DNA from: Desulfobulbaceae bacterium | Lineage (GTDB): Bacteria; Desulfobacterota; Desulfobulbia; Desulfobulbales; Desulfurivibrionaceae | Reading direction: 5' to 3' | Assembly (NCBI GenBank): GCA_003557565.1 | Contig: PWOG01000118.1 | Location: 1-6,198, forward strand | DNA: 6,198 nucleotides | Shown here: piece by piece, positions 1 through 6,198 of the stretch | Layout of the letters: each line of letters opens with the position of its first letter | Position numbering within the stretch: position 1 is the stretch's first letter | Made by a program: the position numbers and the translations under genes | Notes under the pieces: model-generated | Seen by the model: the letters and a program-made list of their open reading frames with translations, nothing else | What the model was told of the DNA's origin: nothing | Database searches by the model: none

Positions 1-1991
1 CATGGCCGTATCCCCACCGCGGCCATTTGGTCAGCCGGCACCCGCAGTTCAATGACCCCTTCATCCACTCCCCGCAGGGAGGCGCCAGGCTCCGGCTGCT
101 GGGAAACCACCCGGCCGCTGCCCCGTACCTGTAGCCGCAGACCCGAGGACTGCAGAACCTGCAGGGCCTTGCGCAGACTAAACCCCGTCACGTCCGGCAT
201 TGTTCCCGGCGCCGGGCTGGTCGCGATCCGGACCTGCAATTCTCCTTCTTCCCTCATCCCCTGCCATTGCCGGTACAAAGACTCTTCCCGGGCGGCGATG
301 GTGCCGGGCTCCGGCGGCTCGGGCGAGCGCGGCAGAAGATTGACGCTCCAGATGTCCAGATTACGGACCACTCCGGACAGGGGCGAAGGCAGGTCAAGAT
401 CCAGCCGGGCTCCGTCGACAAAGACCAGGGCCGCCAGGGCCGGATCATCGACCGGGGCCAGACCCAGCAGCACGGCCTGGTAACGGGGCCTGGCCGTCTC
501 CCCGGCTGCCCCGGCATCTTGCTGCTCGGCCAGCGAGCCGCCCTCGCCCGACTTTCCGTTGTACCTCGCCGGGGCCGGGGAAAAATGATCCCGGGGCCGA
601 CTCTGGGCCACCAGGCTCTCGTAAGTTGCCACCGCCCCGCGGGGGTCAACCATCCGCAGCAAATCCTCGAGCACTGCCCGGCCGGTATCAACCGGCAAGG
701 CCCTGCCGTCCTCCTCGATTTGGCGGGGCCAGAACTGTTCACCGTCCCAGAATCCCCTGATCAGATGAGGGTCCACCGGCCGACCACTGTTCACCAGCCG
801 ACTGAAGGCCGTCAGCAGGGAAACCCCGCTGACGGCAACCCGGTTATCTTGGAAAAGCTGCCGACAGTCTCCCTCCCGGCCCCCTTTCAACGGCATGATC
901 TCTTCCCTGGTATGGCCTTCCAGCAGATCCATGTCGCTGACCTGACAAAGACCGACCTGGTTTAAAAATTCCCTGGAGAGCATTTTTGCCGAACCGCCAC
1001 CGGCAAGCTTCTGCCCAGCGGGGGCATAAACGTCCGGCTCAAGCGGCTGCCACCAACCCTGGCCTGCCCGCTCCCGCTCTCCGGGCAGCAGGTCGAAGGC
1101 GGCCCAATCCCGTGCATCAATGGCCGCCGCCCGGCTGAACATATCCCTCAATGCCCCGGGGCGAACCCGGGGTACCACGGCCCGGTTGACCCGCTCTTCG
1201 GCTCCGGCGGCCCAAAAATTATTGGGATCGTAGGAAGGCAGACTGGCCATGGCCACCACGGCTCCACTGCTGACGTCCATTACCAGGGCAGAAGCAAAGC
1301 TGCCGTCCACGGTGCGCAGCACCCGGGCCAGACGCTGCTCCAGTTCTCGCTGTATCGACAGGTCCAAAGTGCTGATCAAGTGTACCCCGCCGTCGGCCGC
1401 CGCCCTCTCGGGAACACCGGCGGCAACCAGGCGGGCATCACTGACTCCGCCCCGCAGGATATTTTCATAGGAGAGTTCGAGCCCGGCCAGCCCTTGGCCG
1501 TCCTTGACAAAGCCGATGGCGTGGGAGGCCTCGTCATGGTTGGGATAATAACGGTGGGAACGGGGCATGTCATAGACCCCCTGAATTTCCGCAGCCAGCA
1601 CCTCTTGCGCTTTTTCCTTCTCAACCTGGCGGTCCAGCCAGACAAAACTGCGCTGGCTGCGCAAAGAATCCAGCAAGTCCTCCCGGTCCAAGTCCAGGAG
1701 CCGGGCCAGTTCGGCGGCGGTCCCTTCGGGGTCGGCAATCTCCAGGGGCCGGGCATACAGGGAGTTGAGCCGAAAGCTCAGGGCCAGGGTGTCAAAATTG
1801 CGATCATAGATATTGTTGCGCCGCTGCCCGGCATTGTTCTCCGAAAAGCCGCCGCTGTACGCCGCCCCGGTCCGGACTTCCCCGGCTCCGGAAAGGGCGA
1901 ACAGCCCCAGCAGCCCCAGTATGACCACGGGCAGCAGGATCAAAAAAAAGATTTTTTGGCCCCGCAGCTTCGCGGTCATGGTCTTAAGCAT
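1..1991 (-). CDS. FtsI-like class B penicillin-binding protein with degenerate transpeptidase active site and PASTA domain (3' end outside window)
   Basis: The reading frame is open from ATG at 1991 to the window edge (663 codons), with GAGGAG 7 nt upstream of the ATG. Residues 14-34 form one membrane segment after a short basic tail, so the rest should be periplasmic. Class B PBP dimer-domain signatures follow: YDRNF at 62-66, RYYP at 147-150, GLAGLELSYENIL at 167-179. The transpeptidase fold starts near 205 (TLDLSIQ at 208-214, YDPNNF at 254-259). In active septal PBPs the next block reads NR...PGSxxK; here NR at 269-270 leads to PGALRD, so the catalytic Ser is Ala280 and the Lys is Asp283. 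No SxN occurs between 283 and 480. The KTG box survives as K480-S-G. A PASTA domain covers about 598-652. The ftsI position after ftsL points to septal peptidoglycan synthesis. I infer a catalytically dead paralogue or scaffold, so I assign no symbol. An active FtsI may lie downstream or elsewhere in the genome. Confidence 0.85.
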   Translation of the reverse strand, partial: MLKTMTAKLRGQKIFFLILLPVVILGLLGLFALSGAGEVRTGAAYSGGFSENNAGQRRNNIYDRNFDTLALSFRLNSLYARPLEIADPEGTAAELARLLDLDREDLLDSLRSQRSFVWLDRQVEKEKAQEVLAAEIQGVYDMPRSHRYYPNHDEASHAIGFVKDGQGLAGLELSYENILRGGVSDARLVAAGVPERAAADGGVHLISTLDLSIQRELEQRLARVLRTVDGSFASALVMDVSSGAVVAMASLPSYDPNNFWAAGAEERVNRAVVPRVRPGALRDMFSRAAAIDARDWAAFDLLPGERERAGQGWWQPLEPDVYAPAGQKLAGGGSAKMLSREFLNQVGLCQVSDMDLLEGHTREEIMPLKGGREGDCRQLFQDNRVAVSGVSLLTAFSRLVNSGRPVDPHLIRGFWDGEQFWPRQIEEDGRALPVDTGRAVLEDLLRMVDPRGAVATYESLVAQSRPRDHFSPAPARYNGKSGEGGSLAEQQDAGAAGETARPRYQAVLLGLAPVDDPALAALVFVDGARLDLDLPSPLSGVVRNLDIWSVNLLPRSPEPPEPGTIAAREESLYRQWQGMREEGELQVRIATSPAPGTMPDVTGFSLRKALQVLQSSGLRLQVRGSGRVVSQQPEPGASLRGVDEGVIELRVPADQMAAVGIRP

Positions 1992-1998
1992 CAACTTT

Positions 1999-2004
1999 CT
2001 CCTC
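1999..2004 (-). promoter_or_regulatory. Ribosome binding site of the FtsI-like gene
   Basis: GAGGAG on the minus strand lies 7 nt before the ATG at 1991, inside the 25-nt gap after the ftsL stop. It favours this ATG over the in-frame ATG four codons later. Confidence 0.75.
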
Positions 2005-2016
2005 AGATCATCGTCT

Positions 2017-2348
2017 TCAAGGGCGCTGCACCTGCCCTTCCCGGGGCGGATACAGCCCCAACCCCGCCGCCTCCGCCTCAATTCTCTCGGGGGCCAGCAA
2101 TTCATCGTAACGCTGGCTCAGCTGGCGGTGCTGCTGGATAATTTTTTCCTGCCGCGCCTGCTCAACTGCTACTTCATCCCGGCCACTTTGCACCGACCAG
2201 GCCAGCCACAAGCAGCCCACCAACGCCACCATCGCCATGATCGGCAGAACCGGCAAAGCACCAATACCTGCCGGCAACAGCCCGCCGGGCTGGCGGCCAC
2301 CGCGCCCAGGCCGTGCCATACCGTTCCGGCGGTTGCCATAATCCCGGA

Positions 2349-2352
<4 letters not shown>
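2017..2352 (-). CDS. ftsL: Cell division protein FtsL (FtsL/DivIC family)
   Basis: This 111-residue bitopic membrane protein has a basic, glycine-rich cytoplasmic tail (1-30), one membrane segment (about 34-54), and a charged helical stretch likely to form a coiled coil (about 57-87). It ends in the family's tail pattern APERIEAEAAGLGLYPP (87-103), which resembles the sPERIe..A..LGL.xP signature of FtsL. FtsL forms a complex with FtsB and FtsQ in the divisome and activates the FtsW-FtsI synthase. Sequence conservation in this family is low, so the call rests on architecture, the tail motif and its place between rsmH and an FtsI-type gene. The start is GTG, overlapping the rsmH stop as GTGA, with GGGAGG 7 nt upstream; an ATG at residue 12 is the alternative. 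The overlap suggests translational coupling to rsmH. Confidence 0.85.
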
Positions 2353-3257
<905 letters not shown>

Positions 3258-3262
3258 CAACC

Positions 3263-3742
3263 TTAAAAAAGCCCCAATTCCAGCAGGGTCTGCTCGAACT
3301 CGGCGAACTGTTCACTGGTGGGCCGGCTGATCTGTTCCCAGGTCTCTTTGTCCCAGATTTCAAAGTACGTAATCATTCCGTTGACCACCACATCCTTAGA
3401 CAAACTGCATTCATCCCGCAGATTAGGCGGCAGCAGGATACGGCCCTGGCGGTCCAGGGCGCACTCCACCACGCCACCGATCATGTACCGCGTCATTTTG
3501 AGCTGCTGGGGGTGCTTCTTCCCCTGGGCCATCAGACTCACTTCCAATTCTTCCCAGGTCGGCAGGGGATAGGCTTTAAGGCACGACTTCCAGGGCATGA
3601 CCATGAGCCGCTCATCATACTGCTGACGTAAAACGTCCCGGAAACGGGTGGCGATGTTGAGCCTGCCCTTGCCATCCAAGGTATGCTCGGAACGGCCCCG
3701 GAAATGATACACCGGAGTACGCACCCTGCCTTCACCGTCCAA
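3263..3742 (-). CDS. mraZ: Transcriptional regulator MraZ
   Basis: MraZ is a DNA-binding protein of the AbrB-like swapped-hairpin superfamily that forms ring oligomers and, in studied bacteria, binds repeats upstream of its own dcw operon. Both family repeats are visible: FRGRSEHTLDGKGRLNIATRF (about 14-34) and ALDRQGRILLPPNLRD (about 94-109). Between them are the W..CL.AYP and RYMIGG segments, and FEIWDKETWEQ follows. The first repeat has Ala where IP is usual. The frame contains no ATG near the N terminus. TTG at 3742 has GGGAGG 8 nt upstream and gives 159 residues; GTG codons at 3724 and 3712 would give 153 or 149, closer to the 152 of E. coli, but their upstream sites are weaker. It is the first gene of the operon, 5 nt ahead of rsmH. 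Confidence 0.96.
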   Translation of the reverse strand: MDGEGRVRTPVYHFRGRSEHTLDGKGRLNIATRFRDVLRQQYDERLMVMPWKSCLKAYPLPTWEELEVSLMAQGKKHPQQLKMTRYMIGGVVECALDRQGRILLPPNLRDECSLSKDVVVNGMITYFEIWDKETWEQISRPTSEQFAEFEQTLLELGLF

Positions 3743-3750
3743 TCGCTCAG

Positions 3751-3756
3751 CCTCCC
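3751..3756 (-). promoter_or_regulatory. Ribosome binding site supporting the TTG start of mraZ
   Basis: GGGAGG on the minus strand is 8 nt before TTG at 3742. No in-frame ATG lies between this codon and an upstream in-frame TGA, so the site is the main argument for a TTG start. Confidence 0.6.
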
Positions 3757-3896
3757 TGTACCCCCCGGTATCGGGGCAACCTCAAACTTCGCCGGCAGTC
3801 GATCCTTCCCCGGCTACCCGTTGCCAGCCTTCAGCAACTCTTAGCGATGCCGTGGACTTTTCGCGACTTCTGCCGCTTCTGCACCAGCCGTGCAGC

Positions 3897-3940
3897 ACCC
3901 CTCAAACCCCATTCGCCCCCTTTTCCCCACTTTGCACCAC
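3897..3940 (-). promoter_or_regulatory. Probable MraZ operator: G-rich direct repeats at 10-bp spacing
   Basis: Reading the minus strand, GTGG, GTGG, GGGG, GGGG and GGGT begin at 3940, 3930, 3920, 3910 and 3900, exactly 10 bp apart, with A-rich spacers. Known MraZ operators are direct TGGGN repeats separated by 5 nt, hence a 10-bp period, in front of mraZ. The array begins at the predicted transcription start, where bound MraZ rings would block initiation, consistent with autorepression. The last unit is the least like the others. The binding assignment is inference from pattern and position. Confidence 0.7.
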
Positions 3941-3947
3941 TAAGCTT

Positions 3948-3977
3948 CTTATAGTTTTAAAAGACGGGGGGTGTCAA
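3948..3977 (-). promoter_or_regulatory. Sigma70-type promoter of the mraZ-rsmH-ftsL-ftsI operon
   Basis: On the minus strand a perfect TTGACA (3977-3972) is followed after 18 bp by TATAAG (3953-3948), one base from consensus. A run of seven T residues just upstream of the -35 could act as an UP-like element. Initiation is expected near 3941. Confidence 0.8.
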
Positions 3978-4041
3978 GAAAAAAAGGGAAGTTAGGCAGG
4001 GGGCAAGATAGGTTGACGGCGGGGCCAAAAACCTCCCCGCC

Positions 4042-4061
4042 GCATCGCGGCGATGCTTTTT
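4042..4061 (+). terminator. Terminator-like hairpin in the divergent intergenic region
   Basis: GCATCG-CGG-CGATGC (4042-4056) is a perfect 6-bp stem with a 3-nt loop, followed directly by TTTTT (4057-4061) on the plus strand. The shape fits a Rho-independent terminator. No gene on the plus strand ends here, so it may limit antisense transcription, end an unannotated short RNA, or be chance. The rest of 3978-4162 shows only an AT-rich stretch at 4076-4095 and no gene I can support. Confidence 0.45.
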
Positions 4062-4162
4062 CCACTTGCTTTTCCGAAAAAATTAATTTAATGTTTCCGG
4101 CTTCTCCAGCGTCCATGCACGGGCGCTTACTTCCGCCGTATGTGCTCCCCGGTGCCAGTGCT

Positions 4163-4168
4163 TATAAT
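4163..4168 (+). promoter_or_regulatory. Candidate -10 element of the typA promoter
   Basis: A perfect TATAAT preceded by TGCT (near an extended -10) lies 70 bp before the typA ATG at 4239, so transcription would begin near 4175 with a leader of about 64 nt. The -35 region (ATGTGC at 17-bp spacing) is poor. An AT-rich stretch near 4076-4095 is a weaker alternative. Confidence 0.5.
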
Positions 4169-4238
4169 CGTGCCCACGACAACAGCCTCAAAACCCCCGG
4201 TATCAGCGAAAACGGCCCAACCTCCGGACCGGAAAAAC

Positions 4239-6011
4239 ATGACTGACCAGCAAAAAATCAGAAACGTCGCCATCATCGCCCACGTCGATCACGGCAAAAC
4301 CACCCTGGTGGACCAGCTTTTCCGCCAAAGCGGCATGTTCAGGGAAAACCAGCAGGTCGCCGAACGGCTCATGGACTCCATGGACCTGGAAAAGGAGCGA
4401 GGGATCACCATTTCCTCCAAAAACGGCACTTTCAGCCACCGAGGTCACGTGATCAACATCATCGACACTCCCGGCCATGCCGATTTTGGCGGCCAGGTGG
4501 AGCGGGTCATGCGGATGGCTGACGGCTGCCTGTTGCTGGTGGACGCCCAGGAAGGACCCATGCCCCAGACCTACTTCGTTCTGAAGAAGGCTCTGGCCGC
4601 CGCGCTGCCGGTGATCGTGGTAATCAACAAGATCGACAAACCGGCGGCCCGGCCCGACTGGGTGGTGGACCAGGTTTTCGATCTGTTCGTCAAGCTGGGG
4701 GCCCCCGATGACCTGCTGGATTTCGCAGTGGTTTACGCCTCGGCCAAGGACGGTTACGCTTCCCTGGAACTGCCAGCCGGGGGCGCGGACATGAGCGCCA
4801 TCGCCGATCTCATCGTGGAGCGGATCCCGCCCCCCGGGGGAGACCCTGAAGGACCGCTGCAAATGCAGGTCAGCTCCCTGGACGCCTCCCTATACCTGGG
4901 ACGTCTGGCCATCGGCAAGATCACCGGCGGCACCCTGAATATCAACCGGGGGGTAGTGGTTTGCAAACGGGACGGCTCCACCAAGACGGCCCGGATCACC
5001 AAAATCTACCGGTTCGAAGGCAATGCCCAGGTGCCCACCGAGCAGGCGATCTGCGGCGAAGTCGTGGCGGTGGCGGGAATGGACGACATCACCGTGGGCG
5101 AGACCTTCACCGACCCGGACAACCCCCGGCCGCTGCCCTTGATCGACATCGATCCGCCCACCATCGCCATGCACTTTCTCCCCAACGACTCGCCCTTCGC
5201 CGGCCAGGAAGGAAAATTCGTCACCTCGCGGCACATCGAAGAGCGTCTGCGCCGGGAGACCATTTCCGACGTGGCCCTGCGGGTAACCCCCCTGAGTGAG
5301 GGGGCCGGTTTCGCGGTGGCCGGACGCGGCGAGTTGCACCTGTCCATCCTCATTGAAAGCATGCGGCGGGAGGGCTACGAGTTGCAGGTAACTCGCCCCC
5401 GGGTGATCATGCGCGAGGAAAACGGGGTCAAGCTGGAGCCCTACGAGGAACTGACCATCGATGTCGATGAACAGTACAGCGGCACGGTGATCGAGAAACT
5501 AGGTCAGCTGAAGGGGAAGATGCTGGAAATGACCCAGGAAAGGGGCATGACCCGGCTGCTTTACAAGATTCCCACCCGGGGCCTGCTGGGCTATCGCGCC
5601 CAGTTCATGACCGATACCAAGGGATTGGGGGTGATGAACTACGTCTTCGCCGAGTACGGCCCCTACGCCGGCGAGATCAAGAACCGAAGCAACGGCACCC
5701 TGCTGGCCATGGAGCCCTGCACCACCGTGGCCTACGCCCTGTTCAACCTCCAGGACCGCGGGCGCCTGTTCGTCGGCCCCGGCGAGCGGGTCTACAAGAA
5801 CCAGATCATCGGCGAAAACAGCCGTGAAGGCGAGATGGTGGTCAATCCGGCCAAGGGCAAGAAGCTCACCAACATGCGGGCTTCGGGCTCGGACGAAAAC
5901 GTGACCCTCACCCCGCCGGAAAAGATGAGCCTGGAGGAATGCATTTCCTATATCAACGACGACGAGCTGGTGGAGGTAACCCCGGAGTCCATCCGTCTGC
6001 GCAAGATCTGA
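4239..6011 (+). CDS. typA: Translational GTPase TypA/BipA
   Basis: TypA (BipA) is a ribosome-associated GTPase related to EF-G and LepA that helps 50S assembly and growth under stress, notably cold. The 590-residue product is near the family's usual 600-610. GTPase motifs are all intact: G1 AHVDHGKTT (14-22), G2 within ERGITI (53-58), G3 DTPGH (76-80), G4 NKID (130-133) and G5 SAK (168-170). The beta-barrel domain II, the EF-G-like domain (GRGELHLSILIE) and the family-specific C terminus (PTRGLLGYRAQF, LTNMRASGSDENV, ELVEVTPESIRLRK) follow. The frame extends upstream to an ATG at 4140, but those 33 residues do not look like TypA and lie partly upstream of the likely transcription start; MTDQQKIRNVAIIAHVDHG is the normal family N terminus. 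The ribosome site is weak (GGA, 5 nt before the ATG). It is monocistronic in view and divergent from mraZ. Confidence 0.98.
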   Translation: MTDQQKIRNVAIIAHVDHGKTTLVDQLFRQSGMFRENQQVAERLMDSMDLEKERGITISSKNGTFSHRGHVINIIDTPGHADFGGQVERVMRMADGCLLLVDAQEGPMPQTYFVLKKALAAALPVIVVINKIDKPAARPDWVVDQVFDLFVKLGAPDDLLDFAVVYASAKDGYASLELPAGGADMSAIADLIVERIPPPGGDPEGPLQMQVSSLDASLYLGRLAIGKITGGTLNINRGVVVCKRDGSTKTARITKIYRFEGNAQVPTEQAICGEVVAVAGMDDITVGETFTDPDNPRPLPLIDIDPPTIAMHFLPNDSPFAGQEGKFVTSRHIEERLRRETISDVALRVTPLSEGAGFAVAGRGELHLSILIESMRREGYELQVTRPRVIMREENGVKLEPYEELTIDVDEQYSGTVIEKLGQLKGKMLEMTQERGMTRLLYKIPTRGLLGYRAQFMTDTKGLGVMNYVFAEYGPYAGEIKNRSNGTLLAMEPCTTVAYALFNLQDRGRLFVGPGERVYKNQIIGENSREGEMVVNPAKGKKLTNMRASGSDENVTLTPPEKMSLEECISYINDDELVEVTPESIRLRKI

Positions 6012-6013
6012 CG

Positions 6014-6122
6014 GTAAGCGGTCACGGGGCACCGCATCTTGCGGCGACCGGGTCGGCTCGCGTACTGATGTACGCTTCACCGCCCCGCTCGCCGCAACCT
6101 GCGGCACCCCGTGACCGCTTAC
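6014..6122. repeat. Long imperfect palindrome directly after typA
   Basis: The stretch folds on itself: outer arms of 16 bp are perfect (6014-6029 with 6107-6122), followed inward by paired blocks of 5 (6032-6036/6100-6104), 9 (6039-6047/6089-6097), 4 (6049-6052/6084-6087), 3 (6054-6056/6080-6082) and 6 bp (6060-6065/6070-6075) around a TGAT loop. That is 43 base pairs in 109 nt with small internal loops. It starts 2 bp after the typA stop and is followed by AAAAAATTTT at 6125-6134. The form suggests a dispersed palindromic repeat (REP/BIME-like or a small non-coding mobile element) that may also end typA transcription. I see no coding capacity. Confidence 0.85.
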
Positions 6123-6177
6123 GGAAAAAATTTTGTGATTGGTTACATCTTGGCGGCAATCGTTGACCTAACGGAAG

Positions 6178-6198
6178 CCGTAAGCGAACAGCCGTGCC
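6178..6198. repeat. Possible start of a second copy of the palindromic repeat (cut by window end)
   Basis: CCGTAAGCG at 6178-6186 followed by GTGCC at 6194-6198 matches the outer end of the 6014-6122 element read on the opposite strand (CCGTAAGCG, then GTGCC at nearly the same distance). The bases between differ. Only 21 bases are visible, so this is tentative; the 55 bases between the two (6123-6177) show nothing else I can name. Confidence 0.35.

Larger units (their letters stand above)
3743..3941 (-). promoter_or_regulatory. Long 5' leader of the mraZ operon with several hairpins
   Basis: About 200 nt separate the predicted transcription start from the mraZ start codon. Two clear inverted repeats are present: CTGCAC/GTGCAG with a 5-nt loop at 3879-3895, and CCCCG/CGGGG with an ATAC loop at 3763-3776, six bases before the Shine-Dalgarno. 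Two weaker 5-bp stems lie between them (GTTGC/GCAAC and GCCGG/CCGGC). I do not recognise a known riboswitch class. The hairpin next to the ribosome site could modulate mraZ translation, but that is inference; GC-rich DNA makes short stems by chance. Confidence 0.4.

Noticed and set aside
168..179. SLRK (residues 605-608) as a displaced catalytic SxxK of the FtsI-like protein
   Set aside because: It lies in the first helix of the PASTA domain, after the KSG box, so it cannot form the transpeptidase active site.
267..965. Long plus-strand open frame opposite the FtsI-like gene
   Set aside because: It is the complement of a minus-strand gene with clear PBP and PASTA motifs; its product is proline-rich low-complexity sequence of no recognisable family.
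1..1991. Decayed ftsI pseudogene
   Set aside because: No stop or frameshift in 663 codons, good ribosome site and retained motifs at both ends; inactivation of chemistry without decay of the frame argues for a kept function.
3258..3260. TTG as the rsmH start
   Set aside because: The next codon is ATG at 3257, a better initiator giving a standard N terminus; the TTG adds one residue only.
4140..4238. N-terminal extension of typA by 33 residues from an upstream ATG
   Set aside because: TypA proteins start just before the first beta strand; the extension has no family similarity and begins upstream of the TATAAT at 4163.
3971..4246. Plus-strand open frame of 91 codons in the mraZ-typA intergenic region
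   Set aside because: It starts over the mraZ promoter, runs through the hairpin at 4042-4061, has no ribosome site I can see and overlaps the start of typA.

Overview
This GC-rich window holds the start of a division and cell-wall (dcw) cluster on the minus strand and, divergently, typA/bipA on the plus strand. The MraZ N-terminal motif, an FtsI-type protein carrying a C-terminal PASTA domain, and the overall composition suggest a Desulfobacterota (deltaproteobacterial) genome, perhaps Desulfobulbales. That placement is inference from protein style; there is no rRNA or other marker to fix it.

Minus strand, read from right to left: a strong sigma70-type promoter (3948-3977) with G-rich direct repeats at 10-bp spacing at the predicted transcription start (3897-3940), which look like the MraZ autoregulatory operator. 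A leader of about 200 nt follows, then mraZ (3263-3742), rsmH/mraW (2349-3257), ftsL (2017-2352) and an FtsI-like penicillin-binding protein (1991 to beyond position 1). Gaps of 5 nt or 25 nt and one 4-nt overlap indicate a single co-transcribed unit: regulator, 16S rRNA methyltransferase, divisome membrane protein, septal PBP.

The most notable item is the FtsI-position protein. It keeps the class B PBP fold signatures (DRNF motif, RYYP, GLAGLE, a TLD..IQ strand, DPNNF, a KSG box, a PASTA domain) but has lost the active site. The SxxK tetrad is Ala280-Leu-Arg-Asp283, and no SxN motif exists between it and the KSG box. The frame is intact over at least 663 codons, so this looks like a maintained pseudo-transpeptidase in the septal PBP slot, not decay.

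Plus strand: the 3978-4238 intergenic region holds a terminator-like hairpin (4042-4061) with no obvious gene behind it and a perfect TATAAT box (4163-4168) that fits the typA start at 4239. typA (4239-6011) is a complete, ordinary ribosome-associated translational GTPase. Two bases after its stop begins a 109-nt imperfect palindrome (6014-6122) with 16-bp perfect outer arms, and a second, truncated copy of its end motif seems to begin at 6178. This looks like a dispersed palindromic repeat that may also act as the typA terminator.
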